A DNA stretch of 33,264 nucleotides from Acidobacteriota bacterium (GCA_021778315.1 JAJYCQ010000017.1:1-33264), one strand, 5' to 3'. Shown: positions 7,058 through 15,562, counted from the first letter of the stretch. Numbers and translations: made by a program. Notes: generated from the letters alone by a model not told the origin.

Positions 7058-9544
7058 ATGGCACGCCGCGTCATTAAGCAATACGAATTTCTACGTAAGA
7101 TCGGGTCGGGTGGGAGCGGCGTGGTGTTCCTGGCCAACGACACGCTGTTGCAGCGGCCGGTGGTGCTGAAGCTGTTGAAGCGGGGGTCGCAGACTCCGGA
7201 GCAGGTGCGGGCGACGCAGTTGCGGGAAGCGAGGCTGGCATCGGCGATCGATCATCCGAATGTCTGCGCGATCTATGAAGTAGGCGAGACGGCGCCGGGT
7301 GAGCCGGACGATGAAGCGTACATTGTGATGCAGTACATTCCGGGCAAGAGCCTGGACAAGGTGATTGCGGAGGGGCCGGCGAGCGCGCAACTGGTGCTGT
7401 CGAGCGGGATGCAGATTGCGGACGGTCTGTCGGCGGCGCATAACCTGGGGATCTTCCATCGGGATCTGAAGCCGGCGAACGTGATGCTGACCGATGGCGG
7501 GCTGATCAAGATTCTGGACTTTGGATTGGCTCGGCAGTTGAAGCGGGAGAATATTGATTTTGATCCGTCGCTGACGACGCAGCCGGTGACTCCGGCGGTG
7601 GCGGGAGCGACGTATACGGCTCGCGGCGGAACGATTGCGTATATGGCTCCGGAGCAGTTTGTGACGGGGCAGAGCAGCGTGCAGAGCGATATCTTTGCGC
7701 TGGGATTGATTTTGTACGAGATGGTGAGTGGGCGGCATCCGTTTCATAGGGCGGACGGGCAGGACCTACAGAGTATTCGGGCTATCCAGTATGCGGCGCC
7801 TCCGTCGTTGCGGGAGATTGTTCCGGACCTTCCGGTGGAGCTGGAGAGCGTGATTCTGCGTTGCCTGGAGAAGCAACCGTCGGAACGGTATGCGTCGGCG
7901 GCGGATGTGCGCGAGGGGTTGAAGACGATCGTGAAGGCGCTGCAACTGGACTCGATGCTGATGCCGGGTGAGGGCGCGATCAATATGCCGGCGCAGCAGC
8001 GGCTGGATATGGAGACTCCGGAGGAAGAGAAGCGGTCGACGGGGATCCTGTCGATGCTGGCGGAGAGGTTTCGCGATAGTACGGCGGTGACGCAATCGAA
8101 GGGGCCGAATATTGTGGTGCTGCCGTTTGTGAACCTGGGGTCGAGCGATTCGAAACACTTTTACGGGTTTGCGTTGGCGGACGCTTTGGCGGCGAGATTG
8201 GCGAAGGTTCCGTCGCTGATTGTGCGGCCTTCGAGCGCGTTGATGGATGTGCCGACACGGCAGCTTGATCCGTTGAGTGTGGGACGGAAGCTGATGGTGG
8301 ACTTTGTGCTGGCGGGAAGTTTTCTGCGGTCGGAGAAGGGGTTTGACCTGAATTGGCAGCTGCTGGATGTTGCTGGGCAGAGTGTGCGGACGGGTGGAGC
8401 GATCAGTGTGGCGAGCTTCGACCTGATCGCGGTGCAGACGGAGATCTGCGATGAGGTGTTTGGAGAGCTGAACGGGTTTGGCGGGCTGCAGGTGGGGGTT
8501 CCGGGAACGGCGACGGAGGCTTCGCTGGGCAATGATGTGTCGGAGGAGTATTTGCAGGCGCGGGCGCTGCTGTCGTCGTTTATGTCGAGGACGGGGAGCA
8601 GGGATGAACTGGACCGGGCGAGGGAGTTGTTTGAGCGGGTGGTGAAGAGGGATGCGGCGTATGCTCCGGGGTGGTCGGGGCTGGGGATTACGCAGCTGCA
8701 GTATGCGAGGCATGGGCTGGGCGGGCAGATGCACGTGCTGGAGGCTCGGAGGTCGTTCGATAAGGCGCTGGAGCGAGAGCCGACTTCGGTGGAGGCGAAC
8801 TTATATCGGGTGTACATGCTGCTGAGCCGTGGTGAAAAGGAGAGCGCTCGGCATGGCATTGAGCGGCTGCTGCAGCAGGCGGCGAATGACTGGAATGTGC
8901 ATTTGGTGGCGGGGCTTACGCTGCGGATCGATGGTCTGTATGAAGAGGCGCTGAACCAGTTCAATATTTCGCTGCGGCTGAATCCTTCGAATGCAGCGGT
9001 GATTTATAACCACCGGGCGAGGGTGTATCAGTATCAAAATCAGCTGGAGCTGGCGAGCGACGAGATTGAGAAGGGGCTGACGCTGGAGCCGAGGCAGCCG
9101 CTGCTGCGGATCTCGAAGGGGTACCAGCAGATGCGGGAAGGGCAGCTGGCACAGGCGATTGAGACACTGGAGCAGGTGACTCGCGATGATGCGTCGCTGC
9201 GGATTGTGTTTCCTACGATTGCGATGTGCTACGTGCAACTCGGCGACCGGAAGCGGGCTGCGGAGTTTGTGCTGGAAGAGACTCTAGCTGCGGCGGAGGC
9301 CGATAGCGAGATGGCGTACCGGCTGGCTACGTACTTTGCGGTGGAAGGCGATTCGTCCGAGGCGCTGCATTGGCTGAGACGCGCGATCTATCTGGGGAAT
9401 GAGAACTATCCGTGGTTCAGCAAGAATCCGGCGTGGCGGGGGATGGTGGAGAATCCTGACTTTCAGAGGATTCTGGAGGATCTGAAGAAGAGCTTCAAGA
9501 GGAATCAGAAGAACTGGAAGAGGCTGCTGGCGCAGGTGATGTAG
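7058..9544 (+). CDS. Soluble Ser/Thr protein kinase with TPR repeats
   Basis: An 828-aa Hanks-type kinase. Kinase domain (about 9-290): glycine loop GSGGSG at 16-21, ATP lysine K38, likely alphaC glutamate E57, catalytic loop HRDLKPAN at 134-141 (base D136), DFG at 154-156, and APE at 197-199. Residues 350-470 form an alpha/beta segment beginning IVVLPFVNLGSSDSKHFYGFALADAL. This is the TolB/adenylate-cyclase-associated style seen in many acidobacterial kinase-TPR proteins. From about 490 to the end there are multiple TPRs. Unlike many PknB-type kinases, no transmembrane segment is visible between the domains, so it is probably cytoplasmic. Substrates are unknown. A perfect hairpin terminator follows the gene. 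The Shine-Dalgarno-like GGGAG is unusually close (1 bp) to the ATG. Confidence 0.92.
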   Translation: MARRVIKQYEFLRKIGSGGSGVVFLANDTLLQRPVVLKLLKRGSQTPEQVRATQLREARLASAIDHPNVCAIYEVGETAPGEPDDEAYIVMQYIPGKSLDKVIAEGPASAQLVLSSGMQIADGLSAAHNLGIFHRDLKPANVMLTDGGLIKILDFGLARQLKRENIDFDPSLTTQPVTPAVAGATYTARGGTIAYMAPEQFVTGQSSVQSDIFALGLILYEMVSGRHPFHRADGQDLQSIRAIQYAAPPSLREIVPDLPVELESVILRCLEKQPSERYASAADVREGLKTIVKALQLDSMLMPGEGAINMPAQQRLDMETPEEEKRSTGILSMLAERFRDSTAVTQSKGPNIVVLPFVNLGSSDSKHFYGFALADALAARLAKVPSLIVRPSSALMDVPTRQLDPLSVGRKLMVDFVLAGSFLRSEKGFDLNWQLLDVAGQSVRTGGAISVASFDLIAVQTEICDEVFGELNGFGGLQVGVPGTATEASLGNDVSEEYLQARALLSSFMSRTGSRDELDRARELFERVVKRDAAYAPGWSGLGITQLQYARHGLGGQMHVLEARRSFDKALEREPTSVEANLYRVYMLLSRGEKESARHGIERLLQQAANDWNVHLVAGLTLRIDGLYEEALNQFNISLRLNPSNAAVIYNHRARVYQYQNQLELASDEIEKGLTLEPRQPLLRISKGYQQMREGQLAQAIETLEQVTRDDASLRIVFPTIAMCYVQLGDRKRAAEFVLEETLAAAEADSEMAYRLATYFAVEGDSSEALHWLRRAIYLGNENYPWFSKNPAWRGMVENPDFQRILEDLKKSFKRNQKNWKRLLAQVM

Positions 9545-9583
9545 GGGAGAGAGTAGAGAGTAAGGAGTAGAGAAAGGCAATAG

Positions 9584-9624
9584 CAAACAACAAGGCCCTC
9601 GTGGATCGAGGGCCTTGTTGTTTG
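9584..9624. terminator. Bidirectional hairpin terminator
   Basis: A perfect 18-bp stem (CAAACAACAAGGCCCTCG with its complement) surrounds the 5-nt loop TGGAT. The outer part of the stem is A-rich on one side and T-rich on the other, giving T-rich 3' flanks in both directions. It sits between the convergent kinase gene and the gene at 9642-10529, as expected for a shared intrinsic terminator. Confidence 0.88.
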
Positions 9625-9641
9625 AGGTGTTGGGGGAGGGG

Positions 9642-10529
9642 TTAGTGTGTGGTGGGGTTGATTTGCAGAGGGGTGTTGAGGGTGAAGACGATGTTGGTTC
9701 CGGTGGGGAGCTCCTGCTGGCGGTCGTGCTTGAGCCACCAGACTCCGGCGACTCCGGCACCTACGCCGAGGCCGACGACGGCTCCTACTCCTCCTCCGAT
9801 GACGGCTCCTGCTACGACGGCGCTGGCGGTGGTGAAGCCGACGGCGGCGGCGGTGGTTCCGGGGTGAACGTTGCCGACGATGGTTCCTTCGCCGTTGACG
9901 TGGGAGTCGTTGAAGTTGTCGAGGTCGGTGACGTCGGCGTTGAGTTTGTAGGTGGTGCCGTCGGGGAGGCTGACGCTGTCGGGCTGAAGACGAATGGCGG
10001 AGGGGCCGGAGATGCGGCGGCCGCCGTGGATCTGGGTGATGCGGCCGTAGACGATGCTTCCGGCGGGGAGGAAGACGACTCCGTTACGGGCGATGTCGGT
10101 GGAGAGTGCGGCGGTGAAGCGGGTTCCGGCGGGGGTGGTTCTGGTGGAGATGGGTTGCTGGATAGTGGCCCTGATATGGGTGCCGATGGGGAGGTCGTTG
10201 GGGCCGAGGGGGACGTTGACGACGACTCCGCTGTTGATGTCGTCGGTGACGTTGAGGGAGGGGTCAGCTGTGACCGCGGCGGTCTGGATGGGGGCCGGTG
10301 TGGTGTGTTGATAGAGGACGGGCGCGGGTGGTGGCGTGGTCGTGATGGGGGTGGCTGCGATGGGGGTGGACGGCGAGGGCTTGACGTAGTGCGTACCGTC
10401 GACTGGAACGGTGGGCTTGGTGTCGTCGAGTTCTTCGGGATGCGAGGTTCCGGTCATCTGGGCGTGGAGCTTGGCGGCCGGCAGGAGGACGAGCGCTGCG
10501 GCGAGCGGGATGGAGAGGTTCAACTTCAT
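9642..10529 (-). CDS. Exported protein with TrbI/VirB10-like segment
   Basis: About 295 aa from the preferred start. The signal peptide (KLNLSIPLAAALVLLPAAKLHAQ) is followed by a Pro/Thr-rich linker to about residue 85 and then a beta-rich domain. That domain's motifs (LPIGTHIRATIQQPI, ARNGVVFLPAGSIVYGRITQI) recall the 'tolerable-to-stable' barrel of TrbI/VirB10 proteins. A Gly/Ala/Val-rich hydrophobic stretch at about 225-265 (AVIGGGVGAVVGLGVGAGVAG) looks like a glycine-zipper membrane segment. ATG 10529 is preferred to the ATG at 10538 because GGGAG lies 9 bp before it but only 1 bp before the other. It is not linked to any secretion gene here, so the role is unknown; envelope location is likely. 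Confidence 0.75.
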   Translation of the reverse strand: MKLNLSIPLAAALVLLPAAKLHAQMTGTSHPEELDDTKPTVPVDGTHYVKPSPSTPIAATPITTTPPPAPVLYQHTTPAPIQTAAVTADPSLNVTDDINSGVVVNVPLGPNDLPIGTHIRATIQQPISTRTTPAGTRFTAALSTDIARNGVVFLPAGSIVYGRITQIHGGRRISGPSAIRLQPDSVSLPDGTTYKLNADVTDLDNFNDSHVNGEGTIVGNVHPGTTAAAVGFTTASAVVAGAVIGGGVGAVVGLGVGAGVAGVWWLKHDRQQELPTGTNIVFTLNTPLQINPTTH

Positions 10530-10649
10530 AGAGGGCATCTCCCAGAGGCGTGTTAGCGCCTAAGTTAAGGATAGGCCTGGTGGGGGTGGGCGTGCGGGGT
10601 TCGTGGGGTGCGGCATCCTTGCGGTTAATAGGTGGGTGGGGTGAGAGTA

Positions 10650-10990
10650 AGTGCAAGGGCAACAGCAACAGCAACGGCCAATACAGTGGTCCTTCGCTTC
10701 GCTCTAGGATGACGGGATTTTGGGTGGGATGGAGTGAGAGCAACGGCAAGAGCAAGTGCGAGAAGCAGATTCCCTTCGGGAATGACAGAAAGAAAGGCAA
10801 GGGCAACTGCAACGCCAACCGTAACTGCAAGGCCAACTGCAACTACCAATACGGGGGTCCTTCCCCTTACAGGGTCGAGGATGACGGCGAAAAACTTGCA
10901 GCGACAACGGCAACGGCAACGACAGCGACAACGGCAACGACAGCGACAAGGGCAACGGCAACGACAAGGGCAAATGCAAGGACAAGGTAG
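10650..10990. repeat. Composite dispersed repeat with hexanucleotide tracts
   Basis: The 466-bp gap between the gene at 10529 and bshA is filled with repeat modules. Two CCAATAC...GGATGACGG modules lie at 10678-10715 and 10846-10898. An AGCAGATTCCC...GAATGACAG module lies at 10764-10788. Between and after them are tracts of imperfect GGCAAC/GACAAC/GGCAAG hexamers, densest at about 10900-10988. The module at 10846 is nearly identical over about 50 bp to the one at 15429. Open frames across it are low-complexity artefacts. Confidence 0.75.
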
Positions 10991-10995
10991 CAGGG

Positions 10996-12141
10996 TTATT
11001 TGCGAGGGGGATCTGCGACGATTTGTTCGTAGTAGCGCTCGTAGAGGGGGATGATGCGGGAGGCGCAGAAGTGGTCCTGGGCGGTGCGGCGGGCGGCCCT
11101 GGAGAAGGTCTCGAGGAGGGCTGGGTCGCTGAGGATGGAGATGGCTCCGGCGGCCATGCCGTCGACGTCGCCGACTTCGTAGAGGAGGCCGTTGTTGCCG
11201 GAGTCGATGAGTTCGGGGACACCTCCGACGCGGGTGGCGACGGCGGGGACGCAGCAGGCCATGGCTTCGAGGGCGGCGAGGCCGAAGGACTCGAGCTGGC
11301 TGGGCATGAGCATGAGGTCGGAGAGTGCGAGGAGTTCGTTGACGTTTTCCTGCTTGCCGACGAAGTCGACGCGGTCGGCGATGCCGAGGCGCATGGAGAG
11401 GAACTCGGCGGCGGAGCGGTCGGGGCCGTCGCCGATGAGGAGGAGGCGGGCGGGGAGAGCTTTCTGGACGCGGGCGAAGACTTCGATGACGTCGAGGACA
11501 CGCTTGACGGGGCGGAAGTTGGAGAGGTGGACGAGGAGGCGCTCGTTGGGCTTGGCGAAGCGGGGACGCTGCTGTGCGACGAGGGCGGGGTCGCGGAGAT
11601 AGAAGTCGCAGTTGACGAAGTTGCGGATGACCTCGATGTCGCGGGTGATGCCGAGGTTTTCGCGGGTCTGGTCGCGGAGGTAGGAAGAGATGGCGGTGAC
11701 GCCGTCGGATTCGTCGATGCCGAAACGGGTGATTGGGAGATAGGAGCGGTCGAGGCCGACGAGGGTGATGTCGGTGCCGTGAAGGGTGGTGATGAAGGGG
11801 AGATGACGGCCGCGAGCGGCTAGCATCTGGCGCGCGAGCAGGGCGCTGACGCTGTGGGGGATGGCGTAGTGGACGTGGAGGAGATCGAGGGAGTGGAACT
11901 CGGCTACTTCGGCCATGCGGGTGGCGAGGGCGAGATCGTAGGGGGGGTACTCGAAGAGCGGATAGTTGGAGACCGGGACCTCGTGGTAGCGGATGTTGGC
12001 CTCGCGGCCGGTGAGGCGGAAGGGCTGGGAGTAGGTGATGAAGTGGATCTCGTGGCCGCGTGCTGCGAGCTCGATGCCGAGCTCGGTGGCGACGACGCCG
12101 GAGCCTCCGTAGGTGGGGTAACAGGTGATGCCGATCTTCAT
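10996..12141 (-). CDS. bshA: N-acetyl-alpha-D-glucosaminyl L-malate synthase
   Basis: A 381-aa GT4 glycosyltransferase making the first step of bacillithiol synthesis: UDP-GlcNAc plus L-malate gives GlcNAc-malate. The N-terminus MKIGITCYPTYGGSGVVATELG, with its glycine loop at 11-15, is the BshA signature. Also present are HYAIPH at 91-96, LHGTDITLVG at 120-129, the acceptor/donor region SNFRPVKRV at 207-215, GDGPDR at 237-242, and the E-x7-E motif E284...E292 (ESFGLAALE). Length matches the family. It lies 28 bp downstream of the chbG-like deacetylase gene, suggesting one operon. BshC and an LmbE-type BshB are not in the window. Bacillithiol is the low-molecular-weight thiol of Firmicutes, Deinococcus and several other phyla, including acidobacteria. 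Confidence 0.93.
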   Translation of the reverse strand: MKIGITCYPTYGGSGVVATELGIELAARGHEIHFITYSQPFRLTGREANIRYHEVPVSNYPLFEYPPYDLALATRMAEVAEFHSLDLLHVHYAIPHSVSALLARQMLAARGRHLPFITTLHGTDITLVGLDRSYLPITRFGIDESDGVTAISSYLRDQTRENLGITRDIEVIRNFVNCDFYLRDPALVAQQRPRFAKPNERLLVHLSNFRPVKRVLDVIEVFARVQKALPARLLLIGDGPDRSAAEFLSMRLGIADRVDFVGKQENVNELLALSDLMLMPSQLESFGLAALEAMACCVPAVATRVGGVPELIDSGNNGLLYEVGDVDGMAAGAISILSDPALLETFSRAARRTAQDHFCASRIIPLYERYYEQIVADPPRK

Positions 12142-12159
12142 GGCTCGCTTCGCTCGCAG

Positions 12160-12182
12160 GGATTAGGGGTTAGGGATTAGGT
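12160..12182. repeat. GGGATTAG-type repeat forming a gene end
   Basis: AGGGATTAGGGGTTAGGGATTAGG lies in the 28-bp gap between chbG and bshA and runs into chbG. The last codons and stop of chbG (Asn-Pro-stop) are encoded by this repeat, so its insertion or expansion may have set the C-terminus of that protein. Confidence 0.6.
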
Positions 12183-13069
12183 TCGGTGAGGTCTTGGGCG
12201 GTTGGAATTTGTAGGTTCTTGTAGTTGATGAGTTGGAGGGCGATTGGGTTCGGGGATTGTTGGGAGAAGGCGGTTAGGAGGGCAGAGCGTTCGATCTCGC
12301 GGGTGTGGCGGAGGCGGGTGATGATGGCGTCAAGGTCGGAGTCGTTGTAGCCGGGGTGGCAGACTAGCTCCCAGACGCCGCCCGGCATGGCGTTGAGGAT
12401 TGAGGCGAGGGAGGCGGGGTTGAGATGGCCGGTGGCGGAGATGCCTAGCGAGCCGTCGGTGGTGTGGACGGTTCCGGATTGGATTTGGGGGAGGGCGAGG
12501 AAGCGGGGGCGGAGGTGGTGGATGAGGCGGAGTTGGGCGCGGCGGAGGATCGGGCTCTTGCCGAGGGCGATGCTCCAGCCTGGCTCGAAGGGGTTGCGGA
12601 TGGCGAGGACGCCGGTGCGCTCGGCGACGGCGAGGAGAGGATGGGCGACGCGGGGAAAGATGTGGGTGTGCTTGTGGGTGTCGAGGTGGGAGACGGTGAT
12701 GCCGTGATGCTGGAGGTGCTGGATTTGGGCGAGGGCTTCGCGGGCGATGTCGGCTTCGGCGATGCGGTGGAGGAGGAGATCGCGGACGAAGTGGGTGAGT
12801 TTGGGGCGGAAGGTTTTGCGGTCGGGGCCGAGGAGTGTGGGGATGGTTTCAGGTGGTGAGATGGGCGTGCCGTCGGTGAGGACGATGTGGCAGCCAACGC
12901 CGAGGGTGGGGTGGGCGTGGGCGATGCGGACGGCGTCGTGGAATGCGGGGCCGCTGGCCATGAGGGTGGCGGAGGTGAGGGCGTGGGCGGCGTGGAGTTC
13001 GGCGATGGCGCGATTGATGCCGGGGGTGAGGCCGAAGTCGTCGGCGTTGAGGATGAGGCGCGCGGGCAT
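12170..13069 (-). CDS. ChbG/YdjC/HpnK-family carbohydrate deacetylase
   Basis: A 299-aa metal-dependent deacetylase of the YdjC/ChbG family, which removes acetyl groups from N-acetylated sugars or is used as HpnK in hopanoid side-chain synthesis. Seen: LILNADDFGLTPGIN at residues 5-19 with D10 and D11 (catalytic base and metal ligand), G-C-H at H61, and HLDTHKHTHIFP at 128-139 supplying metal-binding histidines. No hopanoid genes adjoin. Instead bshA lies directly downstream, whose product GlcNAc-malate must be N-deacetylated, normally by the unrelated LmbE-fold BshB. A role in that step is a guess from position only. Start ATG at 13069. Confidence 0.87.
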   Translation of the reverse strand: MPARLILNADDFGLTPGINRAIAELHAAHALTSATLMASGPAFHDAVRIAHAHPTLGVGCHIVLTDGTPISPPETIPTLLGPDRKTFRPKLTHFVRDLLLHRIAEADIAREALAQIQHLQHHGITVSHLDTHKHTHIFPRVAHPLLAVAERTGVLAIRNPFEPGWSIALGKSPILRRAQLRLIHHLRPRFLALPQIQSGTVHTTDGSLGISATGHLNPASLASILNAMPGGVWELVCHPGYNDSDLDAIITRLRHTREIERSALLTAFSQQSPNPIALQLINYKNLQIPTAQDLTEPNP

Positions 13070-13114
13070 CAGATGATTGTAGGTTGTTGGGATTGCAGGG
13101 GGGAGGCGGAGAGA

Positions 13115-13951
13115 TCAGGACGTTTCGATGACGGCGTTGGGGCGCTGGGCGTAGTCGGCCCAGGATCCGTCGTAGAGGGTGATGTCTTTGGCTCCGGCGA
13201 GCTCGAGGCCGAGGGCGACGACGGCGGCGGTGACTCCGGAGCCGCAGGTGGTGGTGAGAGGGCGGTCGAGATCGATGGATTTTGTGGCGAAGAGTTCGCG
13301 GAGGGCTGTGGGAGATTTGAGGCGGCCGTGCTCGACGAGGTCGGTGAAGGGAACGCTGGTGGCTCCGGGCATGTGGCCGGAGGGCAGGCCGGGGCGTGGC
13401 TCGGGCGCTGTGCCCTGGAAGCGAGCGGCAGAGCGGGCGTCGAGGATCTGCGCGCGGTCGGCGATGAGTTGTTGGATGTCGGCGAAATCTTTGACGGAGG
13501 AGGCGTTGAAGTTGGGATGGAAGGCTGCGGGTGCGCGGTGGACTTCGCCGGATTGCGTGGGGAGATTGGCTTCGAGCCAGGAGGTGAGGCCGCCGTCGAG
13601 GAGAAGGACGTTGGGAGCTCCGAAGGTGTGGAGCATCCAGCGGGCTCGGGGAGCGGAGAAGACTCCGGCCTGCTCGTAGACGACGATGGTCATGGCGTCG
13701 CCGATGCCGAGGGTGGACATGCTGGCGGCAAAGACGCCGGGGCGGGGAAGCATGTGGGGGAGCGGTGTGGCGGGGTCTGAGAGAGCTTCGATGTCGAAGA
13801 AGACGGCGCCGGGGATGTGGCGGGCGAGATAGCGGGCGCGGGTGTCGACGGGGGGAGTTACGCCTACGGGTGGGAGAGTGGCGTCGAGGACGATGAGGTT
13901 GGGGTCGTCGAGATGAGCGGCGAGCCACGTGCACGAGACGAGAGGAGACAT
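13115..13951 (-). CDS. sseA: 3-mercaptopyruvate/thiosulfate sulfurtransferase
   Basis: A 278-aa tandem-rhodanese enzyme that moves sulfane sulfur from 3-mercaptopyruvate (or thiosulfate) to a thiol acceptor or cyanide. An inactive N-terminal rhodanese domain covers about 1-130 and a catalytic domain about 150-275. The active-site loop is CGSGVT with C236; this CG(S/T)GVT form is typical of mercaptopyruvate rather than thiosulfate specificity. DARSAARFQG at 171-180 and SGHMPGA at 191-197 are family motifs. The frame stays open upstream to 14056, but that extension crosses towards the tRNA-Val gene. ATG 13951 starts right at the fold and is used. Gene symbol is by family resemblance. Confidence 0.88.
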   Translation of the reverse strand: MSPLVSCTWLAAHLDDPNLIVLDATLPPVGVTPPVDTRARYLARHIPGAVFFDIEALSDPATPLPHMLPRPGVFAASMSTLGIGDAMTIVVYEQAGVFSAPRARWMLHTFGAPNVLLLDGGLTSWLEANLPTQSGEVHRAPAAFHPNFNASSVKDFADIQQLIADRAQILDARSAARFQGTAPEPRPGLPSGHMPGATSVPFTDLVEHGRLKSPTALRELFATKSIDLDRPLTTTCGSGVTAAVVALGLELAGAKDITLYDGSWADYAQRPNAVIETS

Positions 13952-14061
13952 AAGGGAAGTGGCGGGTCGAGCTTTGGGGTGAAGGCGTTCCGTGTCTGGT
14001 GTAAGTGGTGGGCAGAGACGTTGCTGAGCGTTGGTTCGGAAGCGTTGCTTGTCCAAGTAAG

Positions 14062-14138
<77 letters not shown>

Positions 14139-14450
14139 ACTTTGGGCACGAGCTCTAGTGTAGGCGATTGGAGTGATCGGGGCAATAATTTGAAAGGGGC
14201 AGGGTCGCGCGAGGTGGTTTTGCGGTGGGATGGTAAGGACGAATAGACATGAACAGCATGTCATGTGGGGCTGGGGATTCGTTCCATAGAATCAAGGATG
14301 GAATGTCAACGTGTTGCGGCTGTTACGGGTCTGGGCGATTGTGGCTCGGCGGGGGCATGTTGGCTTGATACGGGTGCGCTCGATCGGTTTGGCTGATGTT
14401 GGGCCAGCGGCAGGGCAGAGTTTTTTTGATGGTTGATAGGCGGATGATTG
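14139..14450. other. Intergenic region, no gene recognised
   Basis: About 310 bp between tRNA-Val and the gene at 14451. It must contain the tRNA promoter (minus) and that of the plus-strand gene. I see no convincing -35/-10 pair, repeat or small RNA. A run of seven T at about 14431-14437 has no clear hairpin before it. Open frames here are not gene-like. Confidence 0.5.
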
Positions 14451-15398
14451 ATGGGTAATTTCGGATTTGGGTCGTGGCGTTCCGCGACTTGTGTGGTTTG
14501 TTTTTTGGTGAGTGGATGGTGCGTTGGGCAAGAGAGCTCGAGCGTGGCTGGGCAGCCGGGCCAGGGAATGATGGCACACACGGCGGTGTTGGATACGGCG
14601 TCGTTGGGTGTGGCTTCGGGAGCGGCGGAGTCAGGACCAGCGCAGAGTTCGTCAGCGCAGACGACTTCATCGCAGACGGCTCCGTCAGCGCCGGCAGCAC
14701 CGATACAGGGGGCGCCGCTGCAGAGTTCGCCGGGTCCGCTGCCGAATGCTCCGACTCCTCCTCCACCGGTGTCGATGGACGAGAAGCAGCCAAAGCGGAT
14801 TATGGGAATTATGCCGAACTTCCGGACGGTGACTGCTGGCGAGACGGTGCCGGAGGAGAGCTTCCGAGGGAAGTTCTGGACGTCGACGCAGGATAACTTT
14901 GACTACACGGCGCTGTTCTTTGCGGGGTTCATCGCGGCAGACTCATTTTTGTCAAAGTCGACACCGGAGTTTCACCAGGGGGCGGCGGGGTTTGCGCGGT
15001 ATTACTGGCACTCGGTGGCGGACCAGTCGGTGGAGAATTATTTTGTGGAGCTGATTGTTCCTGCGATGACGCACGAGGATTCGCGGTATTACGCGTTGGG
15101 CAAGGAGGGTGGAGGGTTCTGGAAGCGTACAGGCTACTCGTTGAGCCGCGTGGTGGTGACGAAGAAAGATGCGGGAGGAGCGACGTTCAACATTTCGGAG
15201 ATCGCCGGATCAGCGGCAGCGGTGACGGTATCGAATTTTTATTATCCGAGCGTTGAGCGAACGGCTGCGAACGGGGTTCGCAGTTGGGGGCTGGACATTA
15301 CCTACGATGCGGTGACGTTTATGTTCCACGAGTTCTGGCCGGACATCAGCCACGCGGTATTCGGGAAGAAGGTGCATGGGGCGCCGTTGAAGCCTTAG
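14451..15398 (+). CDS. Exported acidobacterial protein of unknown function
   Basis: About 315 aa. A signal peptide ends near GWCVGQ (residue 27). A Ser/Ala/Gln/Pro-rich linker runs to about residue 112 and a folded domain follows. The domain begins KRIMGIMPNFRTV and includes FRGKFWTSTQDNFDYTALFF, an Ala/Phe-rich helix, RYYWHSVADQSVENYFVE and SRYYALGKEGGGFWKRTGYS. The aromatic-rich, possibly amphipathic pattern suggests an envelope or outer-membrane-associated protein. I recall similar uncharacterised proteins in Terriglobia but can name no function. A TTG at 14448 directly precedes the ATG; AGGCGG 7 bp before 14451 supports the ATG. A repeat-filled gap follows. Confidence 0.75.
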   Translation: MGNFGFGSWRSATCVVCFLVSGWCVGQESSSVAGQPGQGMMAHTAVLDTASLGVASGAAESGPAQSSSAQTTSSQTAPSAPAAPIQGAPLQSSPGPLPNAPTPPPPVSMDEKQPKRIMGIMPNFRTVTAGETVPEESFRGKFWTSTQDNFDYTALFFAGFIAADSFLSKSTPEFHQGAAGFARYYWHSVADQSVENYFVELIVPAMTHEDSRYYALGKEGGGFWKRTGYSLSRVVVTKKDAGGATFNISEIAGSAAAVTVSNFYYPSVERTAANGVRSWGLDITYDAVTFMFHEFWPDISHAVFGKKVHGAPLKP

Positions 15399-15428
15399 GG
15401 ACAGCAACAGCAGCTGCAACCGCAAAGA

Positions 15429-15562
15429 CCAATACGGGGGGCCTTCCCCTTACAGGGTCAAGGATGACGGCGAAAAACTTGGAACGGCAAGAGCAACTGC
15501 CAATGCAGGGGCCTCTCGGCTGTGTCTCGCGTGGGGCCGCGAGACTCCGGTCGGGATGACGG
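15429..15562. repeat. Dispersed CCAATAC...GGATGACGG repeat, two modules
   Basis: Module 1 (15429-15480) is almost identical to 10846-10898, including its extension CGAAAAACTT. Module 2 (15500-15562) has the same ends but a different centre containing a 7-bp hairpin TCTCGCG/CGCGAGA (15525-15544). GGCAAG/AGCAAC-type hexamers lie between. The whole block sits between convergent genes. Confidence 0.75.

Noticed and set aside
10650..10990. CRISPR array
   Set aside because: Units are short imperfect hexamers and hairpin modules without uniform repeats or unique spacers, and there are no cas genes.
13952..14056. N-terminal extension of the sulfurtransferase
   Set aside because: It has no rhodanese similarity and would begin 5 bp from the tRNA-Val gene; the ATG at 13951 starts at the fold.
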